DNA of 64,000 bases from Sporisorium sorghi (taxonomy: Eukaryota > Basidiomycota > Ustilaginomycetes > Ustilaginales > Ustilaginaceae): contig JALCCG010000006.1 in the NCBI GenBank assembly GCA_023212695.1, positions 124,001-188,000 of the forward strand, in the 5' to 3' direction. The first letter of the stretch is position 1, and every line of letters starts with the position of its first letter. A program made the position numbers and the translations under genes. Under the pieces are notes generated by a model. The model had not been told where the DNA came from and made no database searches. It saw only the letters and a list, made by a program, of their open reading frames with translations. Below, piece by piece: positions 17,099-25,212 of this stretch.

Positions 17099-17192
17099 TG
17101 GTGATTGTGTAGCGGGACGAAGAAGAAGAAAACGAATCCTGCCTTCAGGAGGTAATCAAAGGATCTTGTATAATTTATTAAAGGTCGATAAT

Positions 17193-17234
17193 TTGACTTC
17201 ATTCCGAATAATGTTTATACTTTGTATAAACATT
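17193..17234 (+). promoter_or_regulatory. mazEF promoter overlapped by a palindromic operator
   Basis: TTGACT (17193-17198), 17-nt spacer, TATACT (17216-17221). A perfect inverted repeat, AATGTTTATA / TATAAACATT (17210-17219 and 17225-17234), covers the -10 box. MazE-type antitoxins repress their own promoter, so this is the likely operator. Confidence 0.8.
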
Positions 17235-17250
17235 TGTGTGAGGTGGTAGC

Positions 17251-17481
17251 ATGTCGCAAGTTCAAAAATGGGGAAACAGTTTAGGCATTCGCATCCCAAA
17301 GGCACTGGCCATGGAGATAGGACTTGAGGAGGGATCAGAAATCGATCTTGACGTTGAAGATGGTCATCTCGTCATCAAACCACGGACCAACACACTGGAA
17401 GATCTACTTTCGAAAATAACGCCTGATAATATCCATTCCGAGGTTCAAACGGGTGAGCCGCAAGGACGGGAGTCATGGTAA
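17251..17481 (+). CDS. mazE: MazE-family antitoxin (AbrB/SpoVT fold)
   Basis: A 76-residue protein with the MazE swapped-hairpin DNA-binding domain (QVQKWGNSLGIRIPKALAME, then LEEGSEIDLDVEDGHLVIKP). Its C-terminal tail would wrap the toxin. It should bind the palindrome in its own promoter and neutralise the downstream endoribonuclease. GAGGTGG lies upstream of the ATG. Its last codons overlap the start of the toxin gene (ATGGTAA), so translation is coupled. Confidence 0.93.
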   Translation: MSQVQKWGNSLGIRIPKALAMEIGLEEGSEIDLDVEDGHLVIKPRTNTLEDLLSKITPDNIHSEVQTGEPQGRESW

Positions 17482-17816
17482 AAGAACAATACATTCCTGA
17501 TCGTGGCGACTTGGTATGGATTCAGTTTAATCCTCAATCTGGTCATGAGCAATCGGGGAAACGGCCAGCTCTTGTACTCTCACCTGTAACGTATAACGGT
17601 AAGGTCGGTTTAGCCTTATTTTGTCCGGTTACTTCCAAGGCTAAAGGCTACCCCTTTGAGGTTGTTATTCCTCAGGATTTACCGATAGAAGGGGTTATTC
17701 TTTCTGATCAAATCAAGAGTCTCGATTGGCAATCTCGCCAAGCCAAGTTTATTTGCAGAGTTCCTAAGGAGACCTTGAATGAGGTTTTGCATAAGGTGGA
17801 GTTGTTGATTCATTAA
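17475..17816 (+). CDS. mazF: MazF-family endoribonuclease toxin
   Basis: A 113-residue protein of the PemK/MazF family, an mRNA interferase that cleaves single-stranded RNA at short motifs. Family features are PDRGDLVWIQFNPQSGHEQS with the catalytic Arg region following (GKRPALVLSP), VTSKAKGYPFEV and DQIKSLDW. It overlaps mazE by 7 bp in another frame. Length and motifs look complete, and no break is seen. Confidence 0.93.
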   Translation: MVKEQYIPDRGDLVWIQFNPQSGHEQSGKRPALVLSPVTYNGKVGLALFCPVTSKAKGYPFEVVIPQDLPIEGVILSDQIKSLDWQSRQAKFICRVPKETLNEVLHKVELLIH

Positions 17817-17835
17817 TTGAAAATTATTGTATACA

Positions 17836-17875
17836 AACCGCTCCTTCGTTTCGGTTATATTGGAGCGGTTTTTCT
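17836..17875 (+). terminator. mazEF terminator
   Basis: Stem AAACCGCTCC (17836-17845) / GGAGCGGTTT (17863-17872) followed by TTTCT. Confidence 0.85.
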
Positions 17876-17881
17876 ATAATC

Positions 17882-17965
17882 GAAATCAAGATATACATCG
17901 AGTCGAACATCCTGAGCCAGGCGGAGCACACGAAGGAAGTCATCCTTGCGGAAGCTTTGCAATAA
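17882..17965 (+). pseudogene. short coding scrap, 3' end of an unknown gene
   Basis: An open frame of 27 codons without a start reads EIKIYIESNILSQAEHTKEV and ends in a stop. It reads like a protein C-terminus but is too short to assign. It lies in the gap between mazF and the next gene. Confidence 0.25.
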
Positions 17966-18069
17966 GATTCGAGAGGCATGTCAAATTAGAGGCAGGAACC
18001 CCATTTAAACTCTCCGCATCATACGTGCTAAAATAAAACCATCATACGGAGTTATTGGAGGTATCTTCA

Positions 18070-18585
18070 TTGATCATTCAACTGGGCGATTTTGAAGTGA
18101 ATTCCGGGCAATTGGTTGTGGCCGATCCTTGTTATGAATTGGATACGAACATTATTATTATGGGCGTGTTGGAAGGCGTATTGAATGGAACGTGGGTAGG
18201 GGAAGTGGAGAAGGTGGAGATCCCGGATTGGGGCGAAGCCAACGCCAAGCTAACGGCTTACCATCACTCGGCAGTTGAACAGGGGGCATTCCTGGAGTGG
18301 ATCAAGTGTCCATTTGTAGCTGGGGTGGATAGCGGGCAGGCGGGTATTTTTGATATTCAAAAGTACCGAATTCCTGACGCGGATTCGACCTCGGGCAGCT
18401 CGGATACGGATACGGAATGGTATTATGCCTGCTGCGACATCACCGAGAGCGGAGAAGAAGCGGGTGTCCTGGATGGGGGCGTCGTATCTCGTACCGGCAT
18501 GGGCGATGGTGCATATGGTGTGTATAAGGCCGTGAATGAGCAGGAGCAGGTGGTTGGCGTAAAAATTGTGTTTATTAAGAGCTAG
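18070..18585 (+). CDS. DUF4241-like cytoplasmic protein, unknown function
   Basis: A 171-residue acidic protein. Characteristic pieces are GQLVVADPCYELD at the start, FVAGVDSGQAGIFD in the middle, EWYYACCDIT, and VSRTGMGDGAYGVYKA near the end. I associate the VDSG...GDG(A/G)Y pattern with DUF4241-type proteins, with moderate certainty. The TTG start at 18070 has GGAGG 8 nt upstream; the ORF is open further 5' but without a better start. It sits alone between two terminators. Confidence 0.6.
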   Translation: MIIQLGDFEVNSGQLVVADPCYELDTNIIIMGVLEGVLNGTWVGEVEKVEIPDWGEANAKLTAYHHSAVEQGAFLEWIKCPFVAGVDSGQAGIFDIQKYRIPDADSTSGSSDTDTEWYYACCDITESGEEAGVLDGGVVSRTGMGDGAYGVYKAVNEQEQVVGVKIVFIKS

Positions 18586-18620
18586 TTGAGGGTCAGTGAA
18601 ACGAAATATGAGCAAGCGCG

Positions 18621-18656
18621 AACAGCCATGGAAGGTATCCCTTTATGGCTGTTTTC
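18621..18656 (+). terminator. terminator-like hairpin
   Basis: Arms AACAGCCAT (18621-18629) and ATGGCTGTT (18645-18653) with a short T-tract. Confidence 0.65.
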
Positions 18657-18867
18657 ATTAGAGCAACACTAAAATACCAACCAAGGCTGGCACTATACTA
18701 GAGACAATAGAGTATTTTGGGGCTTCTGAACCAAAATGGAGCATGAAAGGGCCTGAGTCTTCCAAATTGCATACTCCAATGCTTTTGATATGAAGGACTC
18801 TGGAACCTTTTCCGTATCCTGGAAGACGGATACAATAAGGTCCAATGAAACGTTGGAGAGGATGCAA

Positions 18868-19842
18868 ATGCCTAAAATACTTGTCCCGCCCGAGGTATTG
18901 ATTCGGGTATCGGAGGAAGCCGCCAGGGCAGCGGAAGAATTGGAAACGACCAAGAATCGGCTGGACCAGCAGATTACGTATATGATGTCATCGTGGGAAG
19001 GAACGACCCGTTCGCGGTTTTTCGAAGATTTTCAGCGTGCCCACGGCGAAATGAATAAAACGATTGAACATCTCAGGTTCATCGGCCAGGAGTTGAAAAC
19101 TATTGCCTTTCGGTTTATCTCAGCCGATATGCAGGAAGATCTCATGATCGCGGCAGCTGCAGCGAGCACTGCTAACGAGCCCAAAACGTTCTGGGACCAT
19201 GCGGGGGACTTTTGGCAGGGGCTGCAGACCGGGGCGAAGTCCGTTGCAAATTCGGTGAAGGATACGGCTACATCCTTGGTTGAAGACCCGCTTGACACCG
19301 CTAAGGATATGGCCTATAACATGACCATCGGGGCAGTCGAAGAGGTCGTAGACACGGCGGTTTGGGGAGGCAAAATGATTTTTGATGCCGATACCCGGGA
19401 GAAATTTGCCGCAGACATCGAGGATTCGGGCGGAGCGTCCAGTTTTGCCGGACAGCAAGCAGCCATGGTCATTGCTGGCTTAGCCACACGCCGGATCGGG
19501 GTGAAGACTCACCCGCATCTGAAGCATGATTCGGGTGGGGATGGGGGGAAGGGTAATTCTGTCGGCAACTTCGCAGGAAACATTAATGCTGATAGCATTC
19601 CTAATATGTCCAAGCAGGAAATCTTGGATAGCTTGCCAAACAATTGGGAGTATACTGATAATAACGGTTTTGTTCATATTAGAGATGTAAATGGAAACAT
19701 TCGCATGAGGATCGACCCACCCGATAAGGTCACCAAATATGACCATGTTCATTTGTTTGATGAAAGTGGTAACCCAATCGATGTGAATCTAAATGTGGTT
19801 GACAGAAAAAGTCCTGATGCTCATATTCAATATAAAAAATGA
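18868..19842 (+). CDS. WXG100-type secreted effector with C-terminal nuclease-like toxin domain
   Basis: A 324-residue protein in three parts. Residues 1-95 are a WXG100-type helical hairpin with the turn W43-E44-G45. Residues about 115-215 resemble a pre-toxin (PT-TG-like) region (DPLDTAKDMAYNMTIGAVEE, then VVDTAVWGGKM). The C-terminal 80 residues form a separate toxin domain with VNGNIRMRIDPPDKVTKYDH and a terminal KSPDAHIQYK, similar to WapA/CdiA-CT-type RNase domains (inference). It should leave by a type VII secretion system. The ATG at 18868 matches the start of the paralogue at 40589 and has GGAGAGG upstream. An immunity candidate follows 9 bp downstream. Confidence 0.82.
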   Translation: MPKILVPPEVLIRVSEEAARAAEELETTKNRLDQQITYMMSSWEGTTRSRFFEDFQRAHGEMNKTIEHLRFIGQELKTIAFRFISADMQEDLMIAAAAASTANEPKTFWDHAGDFWQGLQTGAKSVANSVKDTATSLVEDPLDTAKDMAYNMTIGAVEEVVDTAVWGGKMIFDADTREKFAADIEDSGGASSFAGQQAAMVIAGLATRRIGVKTHPHLKHDSGGDGGKGNSVGNFAGNINADSIPNMSKQEILDSLPNNWEYTDNNGFVHIRDVNGNIRMRIDPPDKVTKYDHVHLFDESGNPIDVNLNVVDRKSPDAHIQYKK

Positions 19843-19851
19843 GGTGATACA

Positions 19852-20205
19852 GTGAAAGCAGAAAAAATCCTGAGCGAGATTGAAGCAATGCACTATTGGG
19901 ATGCTAGAGTATTAAAATTTGATTCGAGTTTTTTTGGTGACGAATTAACACTTGTTTTTGAGGACACTGAGTTTAACGTCAAATTGTCCTTTACGGGATG
20001 TTCTAAATTTTCCTTTCTTACAAGTGTAGATGATAGGACTAAACCATTAAGAGAGTTGACCAGACCACAAATTCCTTATTTTCTACAAGATATCGAAGTT
20101 ACAGAAGTTCAAAGTGAAGGCCATCGATTGTTGAACTGTAAAATTCTAATGCCCCCTCTTAATGCTGAGATAGTCTGTAATTCAATTTCAGTTGAAAAGA
20201 TATAG
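19852..20205 (+). CDS. immunity protein candidate for the WXG100 effector
   Basis: A 117-residue acidic protein starting at a GTG with GAGGTG 5 nt upstream, 9 bp after the effector stop. It contains EAMHYWDARVLKFDSSFFGD and LTLVFEDTEFNVKLSFTGCS, a beta-rich pattern common in small immunity proteins. Its position just after the variable toxin domain is the basis of the call; it should bind and block the C-terminal domain of the preceding protein in the cytoplasm. Confidence 0.72.
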   Translation: MKAEKILSEIEAMHYWDARVLKFDSSFFGDELTLVFEDTEFNVKLSFTGCSKFSFLTSVDDRTKPLRELTRPQIPYFLQDIEVTEVQSEGHRLLNCKILMPPLNAEIVCNSISVEKI

Positions 20206-20212
20206 GTTCGAG

Positions 20213-20247
20213 ACCTTGAAAGGCATATGCATTTCAAGGTTTTCTTT
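20213..20247 (+). terminator. terminator after the effector-immunity pair
   Basis: Stem ACCTTGAAA/TTTCAAGGT with a 10-nt loop, then TTTCTTT. Confidence 0.85.
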
Positions 20248-20381
20248 AATCTGTTCACTGCCGCAAGCGCACTTTACATAAGCATAGAACGAAGGTTTCG
20301 TTATGAATATTATTTTTTTAGCCCGAGTTATTGGCATTTTCCTAGAATCCGTCAACTATCTGAAATTCAGGGAGCAAACCA

Positions 20382-20726
20382 ATGAAGAAAACAAAATGGG
20401 TGTTAGTAACATACTGTCTCCTATTTATATTGAGTGCTTGTAATATTGTCGATTCCGATTACCAACAGATGCAAGGAGTCGTAAAGGAAGTCGATACCCA
20501 AAATAACAGAATACTACTCATAGCCGAATTAACAGAGGGGGATTTAAATAAAGATACACAAGAAGTGATCAAATCTGGCGAATATAGGGAAGTCGCATGG
20601 GTAAGTAAGATTGATTCCTCAAAATTTACAGTTGGTGAAGAAATCATCATTTACTATGAAGCCAGGGAAGACTCTTATCCGGGCAAGATGGCAGCTAAAA
20701 AATACGAGAAGCTAACGAGCAAATAA
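20382..20726 (+). CDS. DUF3221-like lipoprotein
   Basis: A 114-residue lipoprotein (lipobox LSAC, Cys at residue 20). The mature domain reads QGVVKEVDTQNNRILLIAEL, then REVAWVSKIDSSKFTVGEEI and EDSYPGKMAAKK, which fits the small OB-like DUF3221 domain of YobA-type proteins. Its function is not known. It has its own AT-rich upstream region and no operon partner. Confidence 0.72.
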   Translation: MKKTKWVLVTYCLLFILSACNIVDSDYQQMQGVVKEVDTQNNRILLIAELTEGDLNKDTQEVIKSGEYREVAWVSKIDSSKFTVGEEIIIYYEAREDSYPGKMAAKKYEKLTSK

Positions 20727-20832
20727 TATTGCCGACTTAAGCAGCTCATTATATAACACTCCCAACACCTCCGTAAGCACTCAACTGATCGCTCCCCCAG
20801 CGATCCTTCCAATCACGTCTTTTTGCCGTGGA

Positions 20833-22331
20833 CTACCCTTTAGTCAGCAGCCGATAGAGATTGAGTGCCAATTGAATCTGGAATAGCTCGTCCGCGTTTT
20901 TTAAGTTGGAATTCAGGAGTTCTTTGATTTTGTCGACGCGATAGATAAAGGTGTTGCGGTGGATGAACATCGCCTTGGCGGCTTCCGTCACATTCTGATT
21001 GTGCATGAAATAGTATTCCAGCGTAGAGATAATGTTGGTGTTGAACGTTTGATCATGGTGATGGATGACGCCAATCGTGTTGTGGAAGAACTCTTCCATT
21101 TCAGCAGGCTTGATATTGGAATCGAGAAAATGATAGACGGTATAATCTTCGAAATGGGAGATGATCCGAATGTCTTTGAATCGCTGCATCAATCGCATGG
21201 CTTTCTGGGCTTCGAAGAAGCTTCGATGCAGGGAAGAGAATGTTTTATGCTGGCTGCCGATGCCGATAAGAAACTGCGTTTTCTTCATTTCTCGGGTCAA
21301 TAGCTCGACCAGCTCATGGGCGAAAGCTTTCGTTTCGTTAACGGTAACCGGCGGTTTACTCTCATTCTTCCCGACTAATATGATGATCTGTTGGCTTCGG
21401 TAGTAACACGTAAGCTCCCCGTTCGCTTTACTGGACAAGCCGTGGATCAGGTTCACGCACTTCTTCACCATATGCTCCAACTCGTATTTTCGGTACACGA
21501 TATCCGGGCCAGAATGGTAGAGCCGTGCTCTAACGCCAAATTATCGACTTCGGTCAGCTTGCGAATGGTTTGGAAGATGACGATGTATCCGTACACATGG
21601 CTGGACACCGAGATCGGCATGATGCGGCATTTGAAGGTTTGATGCTTGTGATCGTAATCGCGCTGGATCGATTTCTTGATTTCGCTTACGTATGTCGGGA
21701 TCGCCTCGGTAAACTCGGACGGGAAGATGGGCCTGTTCTTCTGGATCGACAAGAACTCATGCAGCGGCGTCTTATTATCCGGATGATCTGTATAGCAGAG
21801 CAAATTCCAACCCCGATCAAGAATCAGGATCGGATTATGGACGATGTCGGCTAGCTCCGCCGAAATTTGTTCGATACCGCCCCCTTCCAGCGGAATTTTG
21901 AACAGCGTATTATGCAGGTCGAGCGATCTGCGATTCAGCGCGTCATAATCGGCATTGGTCTTCTCATTAATGATCGCGATCACCTTGGACAGCGTGTATT
22001 CAAAAGGGAGCTCCAGCAGCGGAAGCCCATACTTGTTCGCCAGATCGATCATGTTTTGCGGAATACGGTCAAAATAACGTTTCATTTTGATGCACAGGCC
22101 CGCGCAGTTGTTCTCGGCCAATTCATGAATGACCCGATTCTGCAGCTCCTCGCTATCTTTAAAAATATATCCGGTGGATAAGAGCAGCTCATTCGAAGCC
22201 AGCCAATCGAATACATCCGGATTTTCAATAATATTCACAACGGATATTTGGTGATCAATTCCTGCCGAACCTGCAACGAGTTTAATGCCTTCGATCGCTT
22301 TGATCTGAAGGATGTCCCTGATGGTAAGCAT
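20833..22331 (-). pseudogene. pucR: PucR-family transcriptional regulator split by a frameshift
   Basis: Two overlapping frames together make one PucR-type protein of about 500 residues. The 5' part (to 21465) has the PucR N-terminal domain (LTIRDILQIKAIEGIKLVAG, SVVNIIENPDVFDWL). The 3' part (from about 21498) has the GGDEF-like middle and a C-terminal HTH_30 domain (NVTEAAKAMFIHRNTFIYRV). The switch lies near 21508-21512: restoring one G in CCCGG would join ILAR to DIVYRKYELEHM. It probably controlled purine catabolism genes such as guaD and the NCS2 permease. A sequencing error is possible. Confidence 0.88.
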
Positions 22332-22359
22332 TCTTAACACACACCTTTGTTTTTGTTCT

Positions 22360-22380
22360 CATTGTGCAATGTGCACAGTG
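22360..22380. promoter_or_regulatory. near-perfect palindrome upstream of pucR, operator candidate
   Basis: A 21-bp dyad, CATTGTGCAATGTGCACAGTG. TGTGCA and TGCACA arms sit around a 3-nt centre, with matching outer bases except one pair. It lies about 30 bp upstream of the pucR start, suited to autoregulation or to control of the divergent allH-like gene. Confidence 0.6.
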
Positions 22381-22621
22381 AATATGCGATGTTTTTAGTT
22401 TCGCTGTACAATGACCGGAGTGTAGCCCTGGATTACAATAAGGGTGTCAGGAGCGGTTCGTAACTTCAACTGTGATATAATTCACAAAATATCCTTTTGG
22501 CAGTGGAAAGTCATTCACCTCAAGGTCATTTATCCACAACTAAGGCATGGCCGATCCAAGGTGAATGAAACATTCAAAGGGATAGCCTGACAAAAGACAG
22601 CACTTATCCATTTGTAAGCTA

Positions 22622-23194
22622 AGGAGGCGATATAACGGGAAGCTGCGGAAGAAAACCAGTACTGAAGCCGTTTGTGTTGTAAGCGCAGCCATCTCTTGCG
22701 ATGCGGGATTCCTTCAACAAATAATAAGCTTGAAATTTTATGGGACGGTACACACCATCTTTGATCGAACGGTGAACCTGAAGTGTCCGAACGGTGAATT
22801 ATATACGATTGCCACTGACAGTGTGGACAATGCTCCGAATACACTGATCACGGACATCGACAGCTTTTCGAAACAGGGGCTGGCGATTGGAGATCAGGTC
22901 TATGCGGAGGGAGAGCGGTTATACGTAGGGAAGAATGCAGCTGTTATGCTTCAGCAAGTCCATGTATGGCGGAGCAAGCTCCCATCCTATCCGGAAGACG
23001 AAGAGATCTTAAGAAACCATGTAGCTGCAGCCCAGTTATGGATTGAAGCTCATGGCAAGGCCGGCGGGATGAAGCGATCGGCAGAGACCGCAAATCCTTT
23101 GGATCAGGAAATGGATAGATTGCTGAGAGAGCGCTCTGCGGGGCTTCTTGAAGCGTTATCCAAAGGCGAAGTCAGTCTTGCATTCATTTCGTAA
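22622..23194 (+). pseudogene. AllH-like (DUF2877) gene, truncated
   Basis: The frame contains YGTVHTIFDRTVNLKCPNGE, IATDSVDNAPNTLITDI and GLAIGDQVYAEGERLYVG, the N-terminal half of DUF2877 proteins. In E. coli the DUF2877 protein YlbF (AllH) belongs to the oxamate transcarbamylase of allantoin breakdown. Coding text continues upstream of the TTG at 22730 back to an AAGGAGG at 22621-22627, but no standard start lies in a good position. The protein ends at about 155-190 residues, well short of the usual 270-300, so the C-terminal half is lost. It lies divergent from pucR, as purine-catabolic genes often do. Confidence 0.6.
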
Positions 23195-23407
23195 TTGCAT
23201 GTTCATTGAAGCAGTCTTGGTACCGTTTACATAATCCCATAATCCGCAAACATCGTCTAAAATACGCAACTTATTTTGGAGTGGACAAAGATCTGAGCAG
23301 GTTATACTTTTAAGAATTCTTTCAGATCCGTTAGGGCAAGATATGGTTTGGAACAACGTCTGGCAAGATGGAGCTGTTCCTATCACAATGTCGAAGGAGT
23401 GAGATGG

Positions 23408-23635
23408 ATGGCTAATAAAAATGATCGTAATCAAAAGGTTGATTCTGACCGCGACACGACCAACATGGATATTGACGCTGGAGAAGCCTTAGGAACTGCA
23501 GGCGGTGGCGTCGTAGGTGCTGCCGTTGGTTCCATATTGGGTCCAATCGGCACGATTGCAGGTGGTATCGCAGGCGCAGCATTGGGTAACAAAGCTGGCG
23601 ATGCTGCAGAGAATGACGACAACGATTCAAAATAA
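23408..23635 (+). CDS. glycine-zipper protein, small
   Basis: A 75-residue protein with charged ends and a central Gly/Ala-rich helix pattern (GTAGGGVVGAAVGSILGPIG, then TIAGGIAGAALGNKAGDAAE). This is a glycine-zipper motif as found in small membrane-associated or stress-related proteins. It has no signal peptide. AAGGAG is placed 8 nt before the ATG. It may form oligomeric membrane structures; its role is unknown. Confidence 0.75.
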   Translation: MANKNDRNQKVDSDRDTTNMDIDAGEALGTAGGGVVGAAVGSILGPIGTIAGGIAGAALGNKAGDAAENDDNDSK

Positions 23636-23722
23636 GCTGCGTTAGTACAACCATCTGCGCGAGTAAAAATAAGCGGACCCGGGGATTCCCGTGCCTTCGA
23701 TTATTTGTAGCTGCATGTTTAA

Positions 23723-23752
23723 AAGAACCGCGCTCCCGCGCGGTTCTTTTAT
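23723..23752 (+). terminator. terminator after the glycine-zipper gene
   Basis: GC-rich stem AAGAACCGCGC/GCGCGGTTCTT with a TCCC loop and trailing TTTT. Confidence 0.9.
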
Positions 23753-23764
23753 AAGAGGGACCGT

Positions 23765-24088
23765 ATGAAGAAAGATATGCGCTGCTATCATTGTTTTTAG
23801 TATTTTACTTAGCGGTTGTAGAATGCAACAGCGATACCTACTAATACGGAACAGAAAACCGGGACAGAGGTTCCTGAACGAGAAAATGATGTACCACAAT
23901 TCACACCGCTTGATGAAAGTAACTATGAAGGCGCTCAAAAGGGGTCGATAATAGTAACCGTCAAATCACTTGAAGATAAAATGCTACTTGAAGAACGTAA
24001 GTTTTGGTATAATATTGCCTTGAATGAAGAAGAAGGAAAATGGAAGACAGAATGGCATCTGATAGCATCTGTAGTTGTAGCTGTATAG
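23765..24088 (+). pseudogene. decayed small lipoprotein gene
   Basis: An ATG at 23765 begins MKKDMR, and a lipobox-like LSGC lies in another frame around 23810-23821. The last part (about 23941-24088) is an open frame reading VTVKSLEDKMLLEERKFWYN, then IALNEEEGKWKTEWHLIA, to a TAG. At least two frameshifts separate these pieces. It looks like a lipoprotein of about 100 residues that has decayed. Confidence 0.45.
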
Positions 24089-24178
24089 GCCCGCCTATGG
24101 TACGATATGAGGGATTGGCAAGCGAGTAAGCTAGCAAATCGCCATGCCACCATAGACATCGGGATTGGGGATAACATC

Positions 24179-25054
24179 TTGAAGACGTTTAAGAAAGTTT
24201 ACATAGAAATTACGAGTATTTGTAATCTGGCCTGCACGTTCTGCCCACCTACAGAGCGTAAGGCGAACTTCATTAAAGTCGAGGACTTTGCGAGAAGATT
24301 GGACGAGATCAAGCCGCATACGAGTTACATTTATCTGCATGTGAAGGGGGAGCCGCTGCTCCATCCGAAGATCGATGAGCTGCTGGATATTAGCCATGAA
24401 AAAGGGTTCAAGGTCAACATCACGACCAACGGTACGTTGATCGCGAAGAACCGGCATAAGCTGCTGGGCAAGCCGGCCTTAAGACAAATGAACTTCTCGC
24501 TCCACAGCTTCGACGGTCACGAGGGTTCAACAAATCGCGAGGGATATTTACGGGAGATTCTATCCTTTGTCCGTGCCGCAGAGGAATTTAAGGTCATCTT
24601 TTCATTCCGTTTATGGAACCTGACGCAGGACAATGCAACCAATCTGGAGAAGAGCCGAAATCGCCAGACGCTCGAAATATTGGAGCAGGAATTTAATCTG
24701 GACTACCGAATCGAGGAGAGGGTTGAACCCGGCGGGGGCGTGAGGGTGGCGGATCACGTCTATCTGAACCAGGATTACGAGTTCCAGTGGCCGAGCCTGA
24801 CAGCGCCGGAGGATGAAGGAAAAGGTTTTTGTCATGCGCTTCGCAGCCAGGCGGCCATTCTTGTGGATGGCACGGTTGTGCCATGCTGTCTGGATGGGGA
24901 AGGTGTCATCAATCTGGGCAATATCCATCAGAAGTCGTTCTCGGATATCGTTGACGGGGAGCGGGCGAATAATCTCGTGGATGGCTTTTCGCGGCGGGAA
25001 GCCGTTGAGGAATTATGCAGAAAATGCGGGTATCGGCAGCGGTTTGGAGCTTAA
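24179..25054 (+). CDS. radical SAM/SPASM domain protein
   Basis: A 291-residue protein. It has the radical SAM cluster motif CNLACTFC (residues 14-21), the KGEPLLHP motif, NITTNGTL, and a C-terminal cysteine set (C.ALRSQAAILVDGTVVPCC, then LGNIH, then CRKCGYR) of the SPASM/twitch type that binds an extra Fe-S cluster. It should generate a 5'-deoxyadenosyl radical for modification of a peptide or other substrate. A TTG start at 24179 with GGGG 8 nt upstream fits the family N-terminus (KTFKKVYIEIT). No precursor peptide gene is visible next to it, so the substrate is open. Confidence 0.87.
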   Translation: MKTFKKVYIEITSICNLACTFCPPTERKANFIKVEDFARRLDEIKPHTSYIYLHVKGEPLLHPKIDELLDISHEKGFKVNITTNGTLIAKNRHKLLGKPALRQMNFSLHSFDGHEGSTNREGYLREILSFVRAAEEFKVIFSFRLWNLTQDNATNLEKSRNRQTLEILEQEFNLDYRIEERVEPGGGVRVADHVYLNQDYEFQWPSLTAPEDEGKGFCHALRSQAAILVDGTVVPCCLDGEGVINLGNIHQKSFSDIVDGERANNLVDGFSRREAVEELCRKCGYRQRFGA

Positions 25055-25059
25055 ACCAG

Positions 25060-25091
25060 AGAAGCGGAGAAAAATTCCGCTTCTTTTTTTG
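25060..25091 (+). terminator. terminator after the radical SAM gene
   Basis: Stem AGAAGCGGA/TCCGCTTCT with a 7-nt A-rich loop and a run of seven T. Confidence 0.93.
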
Positions 25092-25212
25092 TACCAATCT
25101 GTGGTATCGTTATGTGTTATGACGTAAAGGAACGGCTTGTGGAGACTCTAAGAAGAGATGCCCCATGTTACGTGATGCGAAAAATATAGCTATTCACCAT
25201 AAAGGAGATTCC

